This document shows, one piece after another, positions 16,670 through 26,117 of a stretch of DNA of 64,000 nt (positions within the stretch are counted from its first letter, which is position 1; every line of letters starts with the position of its first letter). This DNA comes from Candidatus Heimdallarchaeota archaeon. Lineage in GTDB: Archaea > Asgardarchaeota > Heimdallarchaeia > Heimdallarchaeales > Kariarchaeaceae. The translations under genes and the position numbers were made by a program. The DNA lies in contig JASBSB010000001.1 in the NCBI GenBank assembly GCA_030149205.1, positions 556,712-620,711 on the forward strand. The letters run 5' to 3'. The notes under the pieces are model-generated. The model worked only from the letters and a program-made list of their open reading frames with translations, was not told the origin of the DNA and ran no database searches.

Positions 16670-18316
16670 TTATGAGGCAGAGACTAAAATTCTCCTTTTC
16701 TGACTCGTTAATCTGTGAAATTCAGGAGATGGTGTTATCCAGAATTGAAGGTACTCCTCAATATCTTCAAGTTCAGATAAATCATCTTTATTTTCAAACA
16801 ACAAACTAAGAATTGAGAATCTTGCAATCTCAAATGATAGGTTTCTGGCATTTTTTTGCATGAATTTAGAACTCGTTTGAAGATAGGATTTAAGCGCAGC
16901 CTCTATTTCCATAAATTGTGAGATTACATCTTGATCATGTGAATTTAAAATGTTGGGTTTTACAGTATCAATCCAGAAATTCAAATTTCCTTCCTTCCTA
17001 AACACCCTCAATAAATCCAAAGATAGAACATTTGTTGTCCCTTCCCAGATGGTAAATACCTGAGCATCTCTTAGCAACTTAGGAAACCCAGCGTCTTCAA
17101 GGTAACCTATACCCCCTATTGCTTCGATCATTTCACTAATGTATGCAAATGATTTCTTTGCAGTATACAGTTTAGTAACTGGTGTTAATAACCTAAGAAG
17201 TTTTTCTTCTTGGTCTGAAGCCACCCCAGTTTCAGTCTTTCCAAGTAATGAGACAGTCCACATTGTTAAAATCAAATTCCCTAAGTATGCACTTTTTGTC
17301 TCTGTGAGGATTTCTGAATGAAGTGGTAAGTCTTTTAGCAAGGAACCAAAGGCCTTTCTTTTACTGCTATAATCTTCTGCGTAAGACAGAGCACGCTGTA
17401 AATATGAAACTGCGGATATTGCATTATAAACCCTGGTTATATTAAGCATGGTTGCAATCTGTTTCACTCCTCGACCTCTCTCACCAATTAACTTTGAAGG
17501 AACACCGTTTAATGTCAACTCAGCTGTCGGTAATGCACGAGTACCCAGTTTATCTTTTAATTTATCTATGGTCAGGTTATTAGGTTCCCCATCATCATTA
17601 TAAATTTCCAAGACAAACAAACTTACTTTGTCATCGATGTTATGACCTTCCTTGATCTTGGCAAGGGTCATTGCAGTATCTTCTGTTATCCCTGATGTAA
17701 ACCACTTAGGACCGGTTAACCTCCAGGTCTCTCCATCGAACTCTGCGATTGTTTCAGTTTCACTGACATCAGATCCCCCAGTTTTTTCAGTCATCCATTG
17801 GCCAGACCCATAAAATTCAGTGGGATCTGTACTAATGTATCTTTGAAAGTAAGTATTTCTGAGGGAGTTATCACCGTATACTTCTAACAACCTTGCTGCA
17901 CCATCAGTCATTGCTAAAGGGCATGTGTAGATCGCAGATGAGGGGGTAAACAAGAAAAGTTTTACAAATTGGTAGATCCTTGAATATTCACCAAATTCCC
18001 TTTGGTATCCATCTGACACCAAGGCATTTTTACTTGAAAAATCCTTTAATTTATACCATGCTGACGGTACTTGAACCCTGTCAATTCTTCTACCCCATGC
18101 ATCATAGTTAATTAATACAGGTTCTGTTGTTTCTGCTTCATTGCCAAGAGGTTCAACCTCAAGCAATATTTTCTCTCCAAACTGTTGAAAAACTTTAAAC
18201 CAGCTCTGATGATATTTATTTGGAACGAACAGCTTAATTACCTGTTGTAACACAACATCATTATCGAAGGGGTTCAAGAGCATTGGAGGTTGTTGAACGA
18301 AATAATCTTTAGTCAT
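16670..18316 (-). CDS. Acyl-CoA dehydrogenase, AidB-like branch
   Basis: 548 residues, longer than classic acyl-CoA dehydrogenases (about 380) and typical of AidB-like members with extra N- and C-terminal regions. Motifs: CPLAMTDGAARLL, the flavin-contacting GQWMTEKTGGSDVSET and WRLTGPKWFTSG, and IGGIGYLEDAGFPKLLRDAQ. VFTIWEGTTNVL holds the Glu used as base in this branch. It would oxidise an acyl-CoA with FAD and pass electrons to an electron-transfer flavoprotein. The substrate is unknown. The membrane Fe-S oxidoreductase at 20744-22783 is a plausible downstream electron sink. Confidence 0.85.
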   Translation of the reverse strand: MTKDYFVQQPPMLLNPFDNDVVLQQVIKLFVPNKYHQSWFKVFQQFGEKILLEVEPLGNEAETTEPVLINYDAWGRRIDRVQVPSAWYKLKDFSSKNALVSDGYQREFGEYSRIYQFVKLFLFTPSSAIYTCPLAMTDGAARLLEVYGDNSLRNTYFQRYISTDPTEFYGSGQWMTEKTGGSDVSETETIAEFDGETWRLTGPKWFTSGITEDTAMTLAKIKEGHNIDDKVSLFVLEIYNDDGEPNNLTIDKLKDKLGTRALPTAELTLNGVPSKLIGERGRGVKQIATMLNITRVYNAISAVSYLQRALSYAEDYSSKRKAFGSLLKDLPLHSEILTETKSAYLGNLILTMWTVSLLGKTETGVASDQEEKLLRLLTPVTKLYTAKKSFAYISEMIEAIGGIGYLEDAGFPKLLRDAQVFTIWEGTTNVLSLDLLRVFRKEGNLNFWIDTVKPNILNSHDQDVISQFMEIEAALKSYLQTSSKFMQKNARNLSFEIARFSILSLLFENKDDLSELEDIEEYLQFWITPSPEFHRLTSQKRRILVSAS

Positions 18317-18440
18317 AGCTTAGTCTAGTCCCATTTAAATATAAATTTACACATCTCCCAATAAAAAATTGATCGAGGAAAGATCAATTTTTAGTAGATC
18401 AGGTGACAAAGCTAAAGAGTTTGCTTTTTGAAATTTAATA

Positions 18441-19397
18441 ATGAATGCTCTGGATCAAAGGTTGTTCAAGAATATGATTGATTATGCTGGAACCTTTCCT
18501 CCTGCTAATTTATCAATAGAAGATGCAATTGAAGAGTACTTCAAGGAGCGAAGTGAAAATGGATCATGGATCATCAAAACTTTAATTCTACCCTGGACAA
18601 AGATATCCGAGTTTGATAAGCAAATTAAGAAAAGGAACAGTGAAAATTTAATTATTCGAATTTCTGTATTATTAGTCAGCGAAGACACTCAGAAAGAGTT
18701 TTTGAAAAAAGTAGAAGAACAGATTAGAGAATTAAGAAAATTCCTGAACAGTAATGATGAGTACCAACTAGTGTCCTTAGAGATTAAGTTGCCAAAATTA
18801 GACTATATTCATGGTAAAATTAACCCAAATACGATTCAAGTTCTTTCTGAATTATTGGAAGTTCATAATATGAACAATGTTATTATGTATCTAGAGGGTT
18901 ACTTGATCAAGGGGTGGGAGTCGATTTTAGATCCAATATTTAATTATCTTCAACAATCCAATGCGGTTCATGAAACTATTATGGGTTATAAAATTCGAAC
19001 AGGAAGTATCAAACCAGAAGAAATACCGGACATTTCAACCTTAGTAAATCTACTGAAAATGCTCACCACTCATGATATTCCATTCAAAGCAACTGCAGGA
19101 CTTCATAGTCCTCTCAGAACTAATAACAGAGCTCTTGATGTATTCAATCATGGTTTCTTCAATATTTTGATGGTGAGTTCAATCTTAAAAGCTAACCTTA
19201 CAAACGATATTAAAGTACTTTCAGAAATTCTAGAAATTTCTCAATGGGAAGCCTTTCATTTTTCAGAAAAATATATTGAGGTTAGAGGATTTAATATTTC
19301 AAAAAAAGATCTATTAGAAGTTAGAGAGAATCAATTCTTGTCATTTGGTTCATGTAGCTTAAGAGAACCTTTGGATGACCTTCAAAGAGAGTTTTGA
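18441..19397 (+). CDS. Conserved protein of unknown function next to fumarylacetoacetase
   Basis: 318 residues, soluble. The N-terminal MIDYAGTFPPANLSIEDAI stretch resembles a family of uncharacterised proteins that begin with a DYAGLFPPA-type motif. The middle alternates strands and helices in a barrel-like order (LIIRISVLLV, LVSLEIKL, NNVIMYLEGYL, IMGYKIRTG, IPFKATAGLHSPLR). The conserved KxRTG and KxTAGLHxP pieces look like active-site loops of an aldolase-type fold. That is my inference. It ends 12 bases from the convergent fumarylacetoacetase gene. No function can be assigned. Confidence 0.65.
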   Translation: MNALDQRLFKNMIDYAGTFPPANLSIEDAIEEYFKERSENGSWIIKTLILPWTKISEFDKQIKKRNSENLIIRISVLLVSEDTQKEFLKKVEEQIRELRKFLNSNDEYQLVSLEIKLPKLDYIHGKINPNTIQVLSELLEVHNMNNVIMYLEGYLIKGWESILDPIFNYLQQSNAVHETIMGYKIRTGSIKPEEIPDISTLVNLLKMLTTHDIPFKATAGLHSPLRTNNRALDVFNHGFFNILMVSSILKANLTNDIKVLSEILEISQWEAFHFSEKYIEVRGFNISKKDLLEVRENQFLSFGSCSLREPLDDLQREF

Positions 19398-19409
19398 TTA
19401 TTACACAAT

Positions 19410-20672
19410 CTAATTTTCATCCGGAGGTAAAATTTTTGTTCTCACCTCTCCAAATCCGATTTTTGTAGCCTTGTTTTTTGCATTAGCACGCAGTATCACA
19501 GTATCTCCATCCTGAAGGGATTTCCGTTCTTCTCCATTTGACAGAGTTATTGGGTCTTTTCCTCTCCATGTCAGTTCAAGAAGGCATGAACGGTTAATTG
19601 GATTAGGACCACTGATTGTGCCAGTACCACAAATATCACCTGTTCTTAAATTACAACCAGTAATTGTGTGATGTGTAATCATTTGATTTGGGGTCCAGTA
19701 TAGATATCGGAAGTTTGAATGAGAAATTTTTTCTTCCTTTGATAACATTTCTGTTTTAAGATAAACTTCAAGATCAATATTGTATAGTCTTCTCTCCTGT
19801 TCCTGAAGATAAGGTAAGGGCTGGGGATCCTGTAAATCGCAAGGAACGGAAAAAGGTTCCAAAGCAAATGTAGTAACTACCCAAGGAGAAATTGAAGTTG
19901 CAAAGTTTTTTGCAGTAAAAGGCCCCAATGGTTTGTATTCCCAACCTTGTATATCTCGGGCAGACCAATCATTTAGGATGACATACCCGAAAATGTGTTT
20001 GTAGGCTTCACCAATTTTAATTGGTTCCCCTAAATTGTTTCCGCTACCAATAACAACACCCATTTCAAACTCGTAATCCAAAAATTTTGAAGGAGAGAAA
20101 AGAGGTAAGTCTACACCTTGAGGTCGTATTTGCCCCTTGGGTCGTTTTATATTCCTGCCTGAGAGGACAACTGAGCTCGCTCTCCCATGATAAGCTATTG
20201 GGACATGAACCCAATTTTCTTGAAGAGCGTTTTCTGCACCCCGTATTATTGTGCCAACATTAGTGGCATGGTACTTACTCGCATAAAAATCAGTAAATTC
20301 ACCAACTTCAAATGGTAAATGTAAGGTTACCCTACCCATTTCAAAGAACGTTCTGCTAACAATTTCTGAATTCGATAATATGGATGAGGAAGAGCTTGGA
20401 TCCAATAAGTTTTGTAACTTGAATCTAAATCTCTTCCAGGTATCATAACCCTTTTCCATAAATTTGTTTAAGCTTCCTCTATCAAAAATATGTGAAGAAT
20501 CACCAAACATTTTATTAAAATATCCCATGGATTCTAGATATGATAAATCAATGACCTTATCACCAAGTCTCGTACAGACTCGTGGAGTGAGATCCTTGGT
20601 ACTGAAAACACCGAAAGGCAAATTCTGAATTGAAAATCCAGAATCTTCATCAACCTTGATTGTTGTCACCAT
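19410..20672 (-). CDS. Fumarylacetoacetase
   Basis: 420 residues, full length. An N-terminal SH3-like domain (SIQNLPFGVFS) precedes the catalytic domain with FTDFYASKYHATNVG (metal Asp and catalytic His), YHGRASSVVLSG, DYEFEMGVVIG (metal Glu pair), ILNDWSARDIQGWEY and GTGTISGP. It hydrolyses fumarylacetoacetate to fumarate and acetoacetate, the last step of Tyr/Phe degradation through homogentisate. The acetoacetyl-CoA synthetase at 9166 can use the product. The earlier pathway genes (homogentisate dioxygenase, maleylacetoacetate isomerase) are not in the window. Confidence 0.9.
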   Translation of the reverse strand: MVTTIKVDEDSGFSIQNLPFGVFSTKDLTPRVCTRLGDKVIDLSYLESMGYFNKMFGDSSHIFDRGSLNKFMEKGYDTWKRFRFKLQNLLDPSSSSSILSNSEIVSRTFFEMGRVTLHLPFEVGEFTDFYASKYHATNVGTIIRGAENALQENWVHVPIAYHGRASSVVLSGRNIKRPKGQIRPQGVDLPLFSPSKFLDYEFEMGVVIGSGNNLGEPIKIGEAYKHIFGYVILNDWSARDIQGWEYKPLGPFTAKNFATSISPWVVTTFALEPFSVPCDLQDPQPLPYLQEQERRLYNIDLEVYLKTEMLSKEEKISHSNFRYLYWTPNQMITHHTITGCNLRTGDICGTGTISGPNPINRSCLLELTWRGKDPITLSNGEERKSLQDGDTVILRANAKNKATKIGFGEVRTKILPPDEN

Positions 20673-20743
20673 TATTTGTGATATGAGGGTAAGATAATAT
20701 TACTTTCTATGATATAAATGTTAATTTAATGGTTTACTAGTTA

Positions 20744-22783
20744 TTAATCTGCGATTCTATCTGCAACAATCTCAAGTAAATCTAGAACTTCAAGATTTGA
20801 TCCTGTATTTTTAATTCCATCTTCAAGCATTGCAGTGCAAAATGGACAGGAAACACCTAAAAATTGGGCACCAGTGTCATTTGCCATTTCAACTCGACTT
20901 CTATTAATTTGTGTACCTCCAACATCCTGCTCAAACCACATTCTACCGCCACCTGCTCCACAGCACATAGCTACATCCTTATTCATTGACATCTCAATAA
21001 ATTCTATCTCTTCAAAATGCTTTAGAATGTCACGTGGAGAAGCAAAAATTCCATTATGTCTGCCCAGATAACAAGAGTCATGGTAGGTGATACTCATATC
21101 ATTTCCCTTTTTCAGAGGAATTTTATTTTCCTGAAGAAGTTTGTTGATATATTCAGTAGCATGATAAACCCTGTATACTCCACCAAAATCAGGAAATTCA
21201 TTTGCTATTGTATTGTAACAATGAGGACAGAACGTAATGATTTCTTTAAACTCATAACTGTTTAACAACTGAACATTCTCGGTGATAAGTTCCTGAGCCA
21301 AGAACTCATTGCCAAGTCTTCTAACTGGGTCTCCAGTGCATTTTTCTTCTTTCCCAAGGATTGCAAAATCGATTCCTGCACTTTTAAGGATCTTTACCAA
21401 AGAGGTAGATACTTTCTTAGCTCTCGCATCAAACGAACCTGCACAACCGACCCAGAAGAGAACATCTGCATCTGGATTTTCTTTCATTGTTTGTATTTCC
21501 AAGTCTTCTGCCCACAAATCTCGATCTGATTTGGATATACCCCATGGATTTGAATTTCTTTCAACATTAGTAAACATTTTATCCAATCCAGATGGAAATT
21601 CACTTTGCATCATTACCTGTTCTCTTCTCAAATCAATAATTTTATCAATGTGTTCTATAAAAAGTGGACAGGCCGTTTGACAGGCGTTGCAGGTAGTACA
21701 AGCCCAAATAGTCTCTGGGAGGACAACATCACCCGTAAGATGTTTGGGAACAACCTCTCCTCCTTTATAGGTAACTGTAGCAACCTCAAGAAGAGCTTCC
21801 CGAATGTCTAGAATTAAGGACTTGGGCGAAAGAGGCTGACCGTTGATGTAAGCTGGACATACCTCCTGACATCTACCACATCCAGTACAAGAATACAGAT
21901 CCATCATCTGCTTCCAGGTGAAATCCTCAACATTTGAAATGCCATATTCCTCAACACTTTCGTCTTCAAAATTTATAGTGTGTAGTCTTCCAGATGGTTT
22001 TAAGTTCCTAAAAAACACATTAAACGGGGCAGATAGGATATGGAAATGTTTGGATGGATAGTATGCCGGTACCCTGATTTGAGTTGCAAAAATATAGATT
22101 GCAAAAAGTAATACTGACAATGCATTGGCAAACCACAGAGTTTCTGTCAAAACATATAGGTTTATTCCTGTCCAAAGAAAGAATTTTGCGATCTCTATTG
22201 AAAATGTTGGCCCTAAACTTCCATCAAAAAGAGTGTGACCTCTGTTTGTAATCCATGGGTGATGACCTGTTGCCAACTCAGCTGCCTCCAACAAAACAGC
22301 GGAGGTTGCATGAATAGCAACTGCAATAAGGATTAGAATTGCATCAAATCGGAGTCGGGGATTCCCCTCCATCCTAACTGATTTACTGTACCTTCTCGCA
22401 AGGCCTAACACTACAGCCACCATTAACCCGAATATCATCCAATCCTCGAACCAAAGGATAAAATCATATCCTACACCAAGAAAAGAAAGAGAGAAAGTGG
22501 GAAAATACACTCTTATGAATACTTCTGCAGCGACTATGTTGATCATTATAAATGCATAAAAGATAATAAAATGACCTAAGCCTGCAGGATGTTTCAAAAG
22601 TCGTTTTTGACCAAAAACATAAACAAGCACACTTTTTGTTCGCTCACCAAAATTCCCCCACCTTTCAGGATCTGGAGACGCTCGCTTTAGTTGTTTGTAT
22701 AACTCGTATATAGCCTGTATTGTGAAATAAAGGGTTAGTAAAAGAAGGACACTAAACCCAATCATTCTCACTAATTCAACCAT
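20744..22783 (-). CDS. Membrane-bound Fe-S oxidoreductase (HdrD/EMO-like)
   Basis: 679 residues. Residues 1-235 form a nitrate-reductase-gamma/HdrE-like membrane domain with several helices and histidines suited to heme b. Two 4Fe-4S motifs follow at about 299-310 (CTGCGRCQEVCP) and 362-373 (CTTCNACQTACP). Two CCG domains come next: VGCAGSF with TFCPHC, and SCYLGRHNG with CCGAGGGRMW and CPFC. This fused layout is that of proteins proposed to move electrons from ETF to menaquinone in fatty-acid and aromatic degraders. It fits the nearby acyl-CoA dehydrogenase. ETF genes are not in the window. Confidence 0.82.
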   Translation of the reverse strand: MVELVRMIGFSVLLLLTLYFTIQAIYELYKQLKRASPDPERWGNFGERTKSVLVYVFGQKRLLKHPAGLGHFIIFYAFIMINIVAAEVFIRVYFPTFSLSFLGVGYDFILWFEDWMIFGLMVAVVLGLARRYSKSVRMEGNPRLRFDAILILIAVAIHATSAVLLEAAELATGHHPWITNRGHTLFDGSLGPTFSIEIAKFFLWTGINLYVLTETLWFANALSVLLFAIYIFATQIRVPAYYPSKHFHILSAPFNVFFRNLKPSGRLHTINFEDESVEEYGISNVEDFTWKQMMDLYSCTGCGRCQEVCPAYINGQPLSPKSLILDIREALLEVATVTYKGGEVVPKHLTGDVVLPETIWACTTCNACQTACPLFIEHIDKIIDLRREQVMMQSEFPSGLDKMFTNVERNSNPWGISKSDRDLWAEDLEIQTMKENPDADVLFWVGCAGSFDARAKKVSTSLVKILKSAGIDFAILGKEEKCTGDPVRRLGNEFLAQELITENVQLLNSYEFKEIITFCPHCYNTIANEFPDFGGVYRVYHATEYINKLLQENKIPLKKGNDMSITYHDSCYLGRHNGIFASPRDILKHFEEIEFIEMSMNKDVAMCCGAGGGRMWFEQDVGGTQINRSRVEMANDTGAQFLGVSCPFCTAMLEDGIKNTGSNLEVLDLLEIVADRIAD

Positions 22784-22914
22784 ACCACAGAATTTTATTT
22801 CAGTTCTAAACCTTTGCGGATTACTAGTGATTTAGGGGGATTTTTACGGTGATTTAGAAGCTATATTTAGTATAACAATTGTCTAGTATAATCGGTATTG
22901 AACAAGATATTGAT

Positions 22915-23247
22915 TTATAGTTTTGGTGGAGATGGTCTCCCAACACCAGTATTTTGAGGGGGAGTGGTCTGAGGAGTTGAGGCTTGAGTAGGTGGAGAGG
23001 AAGATGGACTTTTCGGCCCTGCCAGAGCTTTTACGACAGTTTTGAAATCATCTTCTAAGAGATCTATTCTTTCTTTAAGATCATTCAACATGGTACTGAA
23101 TTTAGCATTGGCCTCTTCAAGTTGTGTTGTGAGATCTTCAACAATCCTTGCTAGGTCTTCTGAAGTTTTTAATGAGTTTCCTGCTACTACTTCGTCAGGA
23201 AGAAGGTCATCCAAATCTACTTTTTTCTTTTTTTTTCTAAAACTCAT
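22915..23247 (-). CDS. Small coiled-coil protein with Pro-rich tail, linked to the GTPase
   Basis: 110 residues: a Lys-rich N-terminus (FRKKKKKVDLDDLLPDEVV), a heptad-patterned helix at about residues 28-78 (LARIVEDLTTQLEEANAKF, then LKERIDLLEDDFKTVV), and a Pro/Ser/Thr/Gln tail. No family recognised. The ATG is 6 bases after the stop of the upstream small GTPase, so the two are almost certainly co-transcribed. This makes it a candidate effector, scaffold or regulator of that GTPase, by context only. Confidence 0.65.
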   Translation of the reverse strand: MSFRKKKKKVDLDDLLPDEVVAGNSLKTSEDLARIVEDLTTQLEEANAKFSTMLNDLKERIDLLEDDFKTVVKALAGPKSPSSSPPTQASTPQTTPPQNTGVGRPSPPKL

Positions 23248-23253
23248 GATCGA

Positions 23254-23817
23254 TCACACTGTTCTTTCTGAGGCTAGGAATTGCTCGATATTTCTTAGTA
23301 AGGTCTGGAAAGCTTCATCTACATTACTTCCATCTTTGGCACTGGTTTCAACATAGGGGATCTCAAAATGACTCCAAGAAGATAATGTGTTTGCATACTC
23401 TTGTCCTGCATCCATTGAGATTGCATTTTCAGAGGAGTCTCTAAGGTCACTTTTGTTTCCAATTAACACCATTGGAACAACTCTCTTCTTATTATTCTCA
23501 AAGAGCTCAGTTATCCAATTTGGAATATTCTCAAATGTCTCTCCTCTGGTAATGTCAAAGACCAATAACGCACCAGTTGCTCCTTGGTAATAAACCTCTC
23601 TAACACTCTGGAAGCGAATCTGTCCAGCTAAGTCCCAAATTTGAGCAACAATTTCTATTCCATCCAAAGTTACTCGCTTTACTGCAAAATCCGCACCGAT
23701 TGTCATTTGATAACTTTTCTTAAAACCTTCTCCCAAATATCTGGTTCTTAATGCAGTCTTACCAACGGCACCGTCTCCAAGTAAAACAATTTTAAATATT
23801 TTTCTTCTACTGCTCAT
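23254..23817 (-). CDS. Small Ras-superfamily GTPase (Rab-like)
   Basis: 187 residues with all five G motifs: G1 GDGAVGKT (14-21), the switch I Thr in MTIGADF, G3 WDLAGQ, G4 GNKSD and G5 ETSAKD. IGADF and WDLAGQIRFQSVREVYYQGA resemble eukaryotic Rab/Ran-type switch regions (WDTAGQERF). The C-terminus (ASERTV) has no Cys, so there is no prenylation site, as usual for archaeal members. Expanded families of such GTPases are a hallmark of Asgard archaea. It heads a two-gene operon with the coiled-coil protein. Role unknown. Confidence 0.9.
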   Translation of the reverse strand: MSSRRKIFKIVLLGDGAVGKTALRTRYLGEGFKKSYQMTIGADFAVKRVTLDGIEIVAQIWDLAGQIRFQSVREVYYQGATGALLVFDITRGETFENIPNWITELFENNKKRVVPMVLIGNKSDLRDSSENAISMDAGQEYANTLSSWSHFEIPYVETSAKDGSNVDEAFQTLLRNIEQFLASERTV

Positions 23818-24117
23818 TTTATTAGCCCCTTCTTTGACAATACCATATTAGGCAGATTGCCTGACTTTTGATAAATCTTTCCCTAATTTATCAAGAGCTT
23901 TTACTTAATCATAATTATGTTTTCAAGTTCTTATATCTTACTCAAATGATTGGTTATTAAGTCCAATTGCACCTTAAAAAATGAAATGTTTACCTCTGAG
24001 CCTAAAAACAGGAATTACTTAAATTGAAGCAATTTATTTAGAAATGAATTAGATAAAATATAAAAAATTTCTAGGAGAACCAACCATCTTTTTTACTTTG
24101 AATTCATAAGTTATTGA
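23818..24117. other. Intergenic region between divergent GTPase and VOC genes
   Basis: AT-rich, with no reading frame or RNA recognised. It should contain the promoters of both flanking genes, but I cannot single out a TATA box with confidence. Confidence 0.4.
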
Positions 24118-24495
24118 ATGTCTTCAATAATTTTCCTTAAAACTGGCATGTATCAGCAGACATTGGAATTTTACAAAAAGCGTCTTGGATTTCAAGAGTG
24201 GCTTTCACAGCCAGAAATTGAAATAATCTCAAGGGACGGGTTATTATTAGGTTTTCAAAGAAATTTATCAACCACTGGAATGGACATAGTTTTGACAATT
24301 TTTGTGAAAACAAAAGATGAGGTAGAGCTGATGTATCGTGAATTAATTGAATTTGCTCTTGATAAACCAAAGAAAAATGAAAAGTATAAGATCTATAATT
24401 TTTACCTAAATGACCCAGAGGGAAGAACAGTTGAAATTCAAATGTTTGAACATGAAACAAGAAAACTTGATGTTGATAAGAATTTTTTTAATTAA
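24118..24495 (+). CDS. Glyoxalase/VOC superfamily protein
   Basis: 125 residues with the two beta-alpha-beta-beta-beta modules of the vicinal oxygen chelate fold: TLEFYKKRLGFQEWLS near the N-terminus and YNFYLNDPEGRTVEIQMFEH near the C-terminus, the latter with the conserved DPxGRxxE metal-ligand Glu. A first-module metal His is not obvious. The substrate cannot be deduced; dioxygenases, glyoxalases and resistance proteins share this fold. Confidence 0.7.
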   Translation: MSSIIFLKTGMYQQTLEFYKKRLGFQEWLSQPEIEIISRDGLLLGFQRNLSTTGMDIVLTIFVKTKDEVELMYRELIEFALDKPKKNEKYKIYNFYLNDPEGRTVEIQMFEHETRKLDVDKNFFN

Positions 24496-24514
24496 GTCAA
24501 GAAGAAGTTAAGAA

Positions 24515-26017
24515 TCAATTATTCCTAGTAATTTTGAATTGGCAAAATTCTGCGCCAGTTCCTTGACAATGAACTTCTTCAACAGATGCTTCATAACCAA
24601 TCAGAACGCTTAAGCGACCAACCAAAAACCCAGCGAGAAAATCACAAAGTGTTTTACCAACATTACTGATACCCGCAACAGCACAATAGTCATAGACATT
24701 TAACATATAATCCCCAATTTCAGTTGTTTTAAGTCGAACTACTCCCCACTCTTTGGTTAATAACGTTGTAGGGTGAGTCATATATCGATATAACCCTTCA
24801 ACACCAGAGTCTATATCTAATGGTAAACTATAAGGTTCCTCTTCATCCTCAAACATTGAATCCAAAATTTCATAAAGGAGGGTCTTTCCCCAACCAAATA
24901 ATCCAAGTTCTCTACCGCTGGAATATAAAATCGATCCTAAAAAATCATCCATTAGTTTAAGCGAAACGATAATAGGTTGTAATGAACTTATATGAACAAA
25001 ATCACCAGCAATTGATCTTAGTCTCTTTCTCATGAACAAGCTTTCTTCTAGATTTACGGCAATTTCATGTGAGCTCTCATAAAATTTTAGTCTACGGTTA
25101 TTGATGTCAATTTTATCTTCTTCTCTCGGTTGTCTTCGTTTTGTTGAATTATCTCCAAAAGTAATTCGAAAGATGCATGAATCACTTCGGTTAGCTGCAC
25201 ATGCAATTTCTTCTCCGACGGCATAAGCACCAAGTAAAGTCTCCGTCACACCTGCCAGCATACCCGCAGTATAATCACACATTGGTTCTCCAACATCGAT
25301 ACCTAAAGCTCCAGATACGAGACCTTTAATTTCGATAGTGTATGAACTATCATCATAGCTTAATGCCTTAGCCTCATCTGCAAAGTATGTAGGGACTACC
25401 TCTTTATCTGAAAAATAAAGTTCCAGTGCATCTAATAAATATTTTAACCTCTTGCTTCGTCTGGCAGTTTTACCGAGCCTTGGTTCTAAAATGCTTAAGA
25501 CGTGAAACATGATACCATATTTCCCAAGTTGATTCCCTGCTTGATACACAAGAGTGGGAACTAAAGGATCTAAACTGTATAGTGATAGCAAGGTAAGTTG
25601 ATAAGGAGCTATGTGAATAAAATCTCCCACATTATGCCGTAACATTCGAGTACCAGTTAATGACTGCCATGAATTGTGTGTGAGTTCTAATAGAGAGGTT
25701 TTTGATTTAACAACCCTTTCTTTATTTTCCACTGCAAGTGTTAGTAATGTGTTCCATAGAATCTCCCGAACTGTGTCATCATCCATTCCACCTTGAAGTA
25801 CAATCTGATCATTTATCATCAATGTTGGTAAACTGTGAACTCCGTAGATGTTGGCAGCATCAGGATTTTCATTAACGTCAACTGTGTTCACATAGATAAA
25901 GTCTTTCATTGCACCTCCCACTACTTCACGAACAATGGATTCTACTGGGGGACAATAAATACAATCATCACTAGTGAACATTAACAACCGAATTGGTGGA
26001 TCACCAACATTACTCAC
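24515..26017 (-). CDS. Thioredoxin-like domain fused to two V4R domains
   Basis: 500 residues. Residues 1-90 form a thioredoxin/glutaredoxin fold with a CIYCPP motif, SLPTLMIND (cis-Pro) and a Gly-rich end. Two copies of a V4R domain follow, at about 120-290 and 325-498. Each ends in the V4R pattern: AVGEEIACAANRSDSCIFRI in the first, VEEVHCQGTGAEFCQFKI in the second. V4R domains are small-molecule sensor or ligand domains related to bacteriochlorophyll reductase accessory proteins, and their fold is shared with eukaryotic TRAPP Bet3 subunits. The redox domain could report thiol state to the V4R pair. I know of no characterised protein with this exact order. Confidence 0.8.
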   Translation of the reverse strand: MSNVGDPPIRLLMFTSDDCIYCPPVESIVREVVGGAMKDFIYVNTVDVNENPDAANIYGVHSLPTLMINDQIVLQGGMDDDTVREILWNTLLTLAVENKERVVKSKTSLLELTHNSWQSLTGTRMLRHNVGDFIHIAPYQLTLLSLYSLDPLVPTLVYQAGNQLGKYGIMFHVLSILEPRLGKTARRSKRLKYLLDALELYFSDKEVVPTYFADEAKALSYDDSSYTIEIKGLVSGALGIDVGEPMCDYTAGMLAGVTETLLGAYAVGEEIACAANRSDSCIFRITFGDNSTKRRQPREEDKIDINNRRLKFYESSHEIAVNLEESLFMRKRLRSIAGDFVHISSLQPIIVSLKLMDDFLGSILYSSGRELGLFGWGKTLLYEILDSMFEDEEEPYSLPLDIDSGVEGLYRYMTHPTTLLTKEWGVVRLKTTEIGDYMLNVYDYCAVAGISNVGKTLCDFLAGFLVGRLSVLIGYEASVEEVHCQGTGAEFCQFKITRNN

Positions 26018-26117
26018 AAATAGTGTAGGGTAAGCATATGTCTTAAATTTACCTTTTATATCAGTTCAATCTGAAAATTATTCTTTTTAAAAAAAACTAG
26101 AGATTGTAAAATTTAAT

